From Sipunculus nudus (Eukaryota; Annelida; Sipuncula; Golfingiida; Sipunculidae): a DNA stretch of 64,000 nucleotides. Below the pieces are notes generated by a model, which saw only the letters and a list, made by a program, of their open reading frames with translations, was not told the origin of the DNA and ran no database searches. The stretch is from NCBI GenBank assembly GCA_026874595.1, contig CM049311.1:67148453-67212452 (forward strand), read 5' to 3'. The position numbers and the translations under genes are program-made. Numbering within the stretch: position 1 is the stretch's first letter; the number at the start of each line of letters is the position of its first letter. This document shows positions 63,556-64,000 of this stretch, one piece after another.

Positions 63556-64000
63556 ATATCTTCATGTGTGTAGTTATATTTTTCATAAATGAAGTGTCCG
63601 TAATAAAAAGGTACTACTGTAAGATTATGTAAATGTGTTTGGATATATCATATATATACATATGTGGATATGAGAGAGTTACAGAATTAAAGGACTGGTT
63701 GTCTGTAACTGGTGATAATAATGCGCACATTTAATTGGGTTACTCTTGTCTGTACATTCTACTTAGTGATGTAATTGTGTCGTTGAAAAACTACTATTGA
63801 AAAATGCACATTGACAACACATGATTAATGATCTTGAAATAAACCTGCCGGATGACAAGCTCATCGAAGATTAAACGTGAGATAGGCTTAAATTTATTTA
63901 CATCAATGTAACATTGATTAAGGGCCCGTCATAGGCGATAAACCACGGGGAGACGTTTTATCATAGATTTTAATGAGCCGTTACAGTGGAATGACTTCAC

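Overview
The window looks like nuclear DNA of a lophotrochozoan animal, most likely a mollusc, though an annelid or brachiopod is not excluded. It is AT-rich and intron-containing. It is packed with long (TA)n microsatellites, poly-G/C runs, minisatellites, tRNA-derived SINE-like pieces and solo-LTR-like repeats. There are no operons, ribosome binding sites or bacterial-type genes. Nearly all open frames in it are short chance frames.

One gene is clear. On the minus strand, an exon at 15423-14379 encodes most of a multi-copy neuropeptide precursor. Nine octapeptide-like copies share the core W-(V/I/L/F)-(D/N/S)-x-(L/M)-x-(F/W). Each is flanked by dibasic KR/RR/KK sites, and three carry an amidation glycine or end directly before one. 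Two cysteine modules with related spacing sit before copy 2 and after copy 9, and a third cysteine hairpin closes the protein. The exon has a good 3' splice site but no start codon or signal peptide. A short exon about 4 kb upstream (19451-19384) supplies an ATG, a strongly hydrophobic signal sequence and a GTAAGA donor whose phase matches exactly. The joined product is 370 residues. An AATAAA signal lies about 240 bases past the stop.

Layout: 0-1 kb, 3-3.85 kb and 7-7.8 kb hold three copies of one LTR-like repeat. At 8.6 kb there is a SINE-like unit, and at 10.5-11.1 kb about four copies of a ~145-bp satellite. 14.1-19.5 kb is the neuropeptide gene. 19.7 kb and 26.6 kb hold an inverted pair of an unnamed dispersed repeat; 30.9 kb and 38.7 kb hold a direct pair of another. 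Minisatellites lie at 25.9, 31.8, 44.3 and 53.4 kb. The rest is gene-poor.

A few weak exon candidates are listed at low confidence. The best is a plus-strand exon at 28477-28641 that reads like the start of a Ly6/uPAR-type secreted protein (hydrophobic stretch, then CYAC) and ends at a strong GTAAGA donor. No search or splice prediction could be run. All splice joins, repeat families and similarities were judged by eye.
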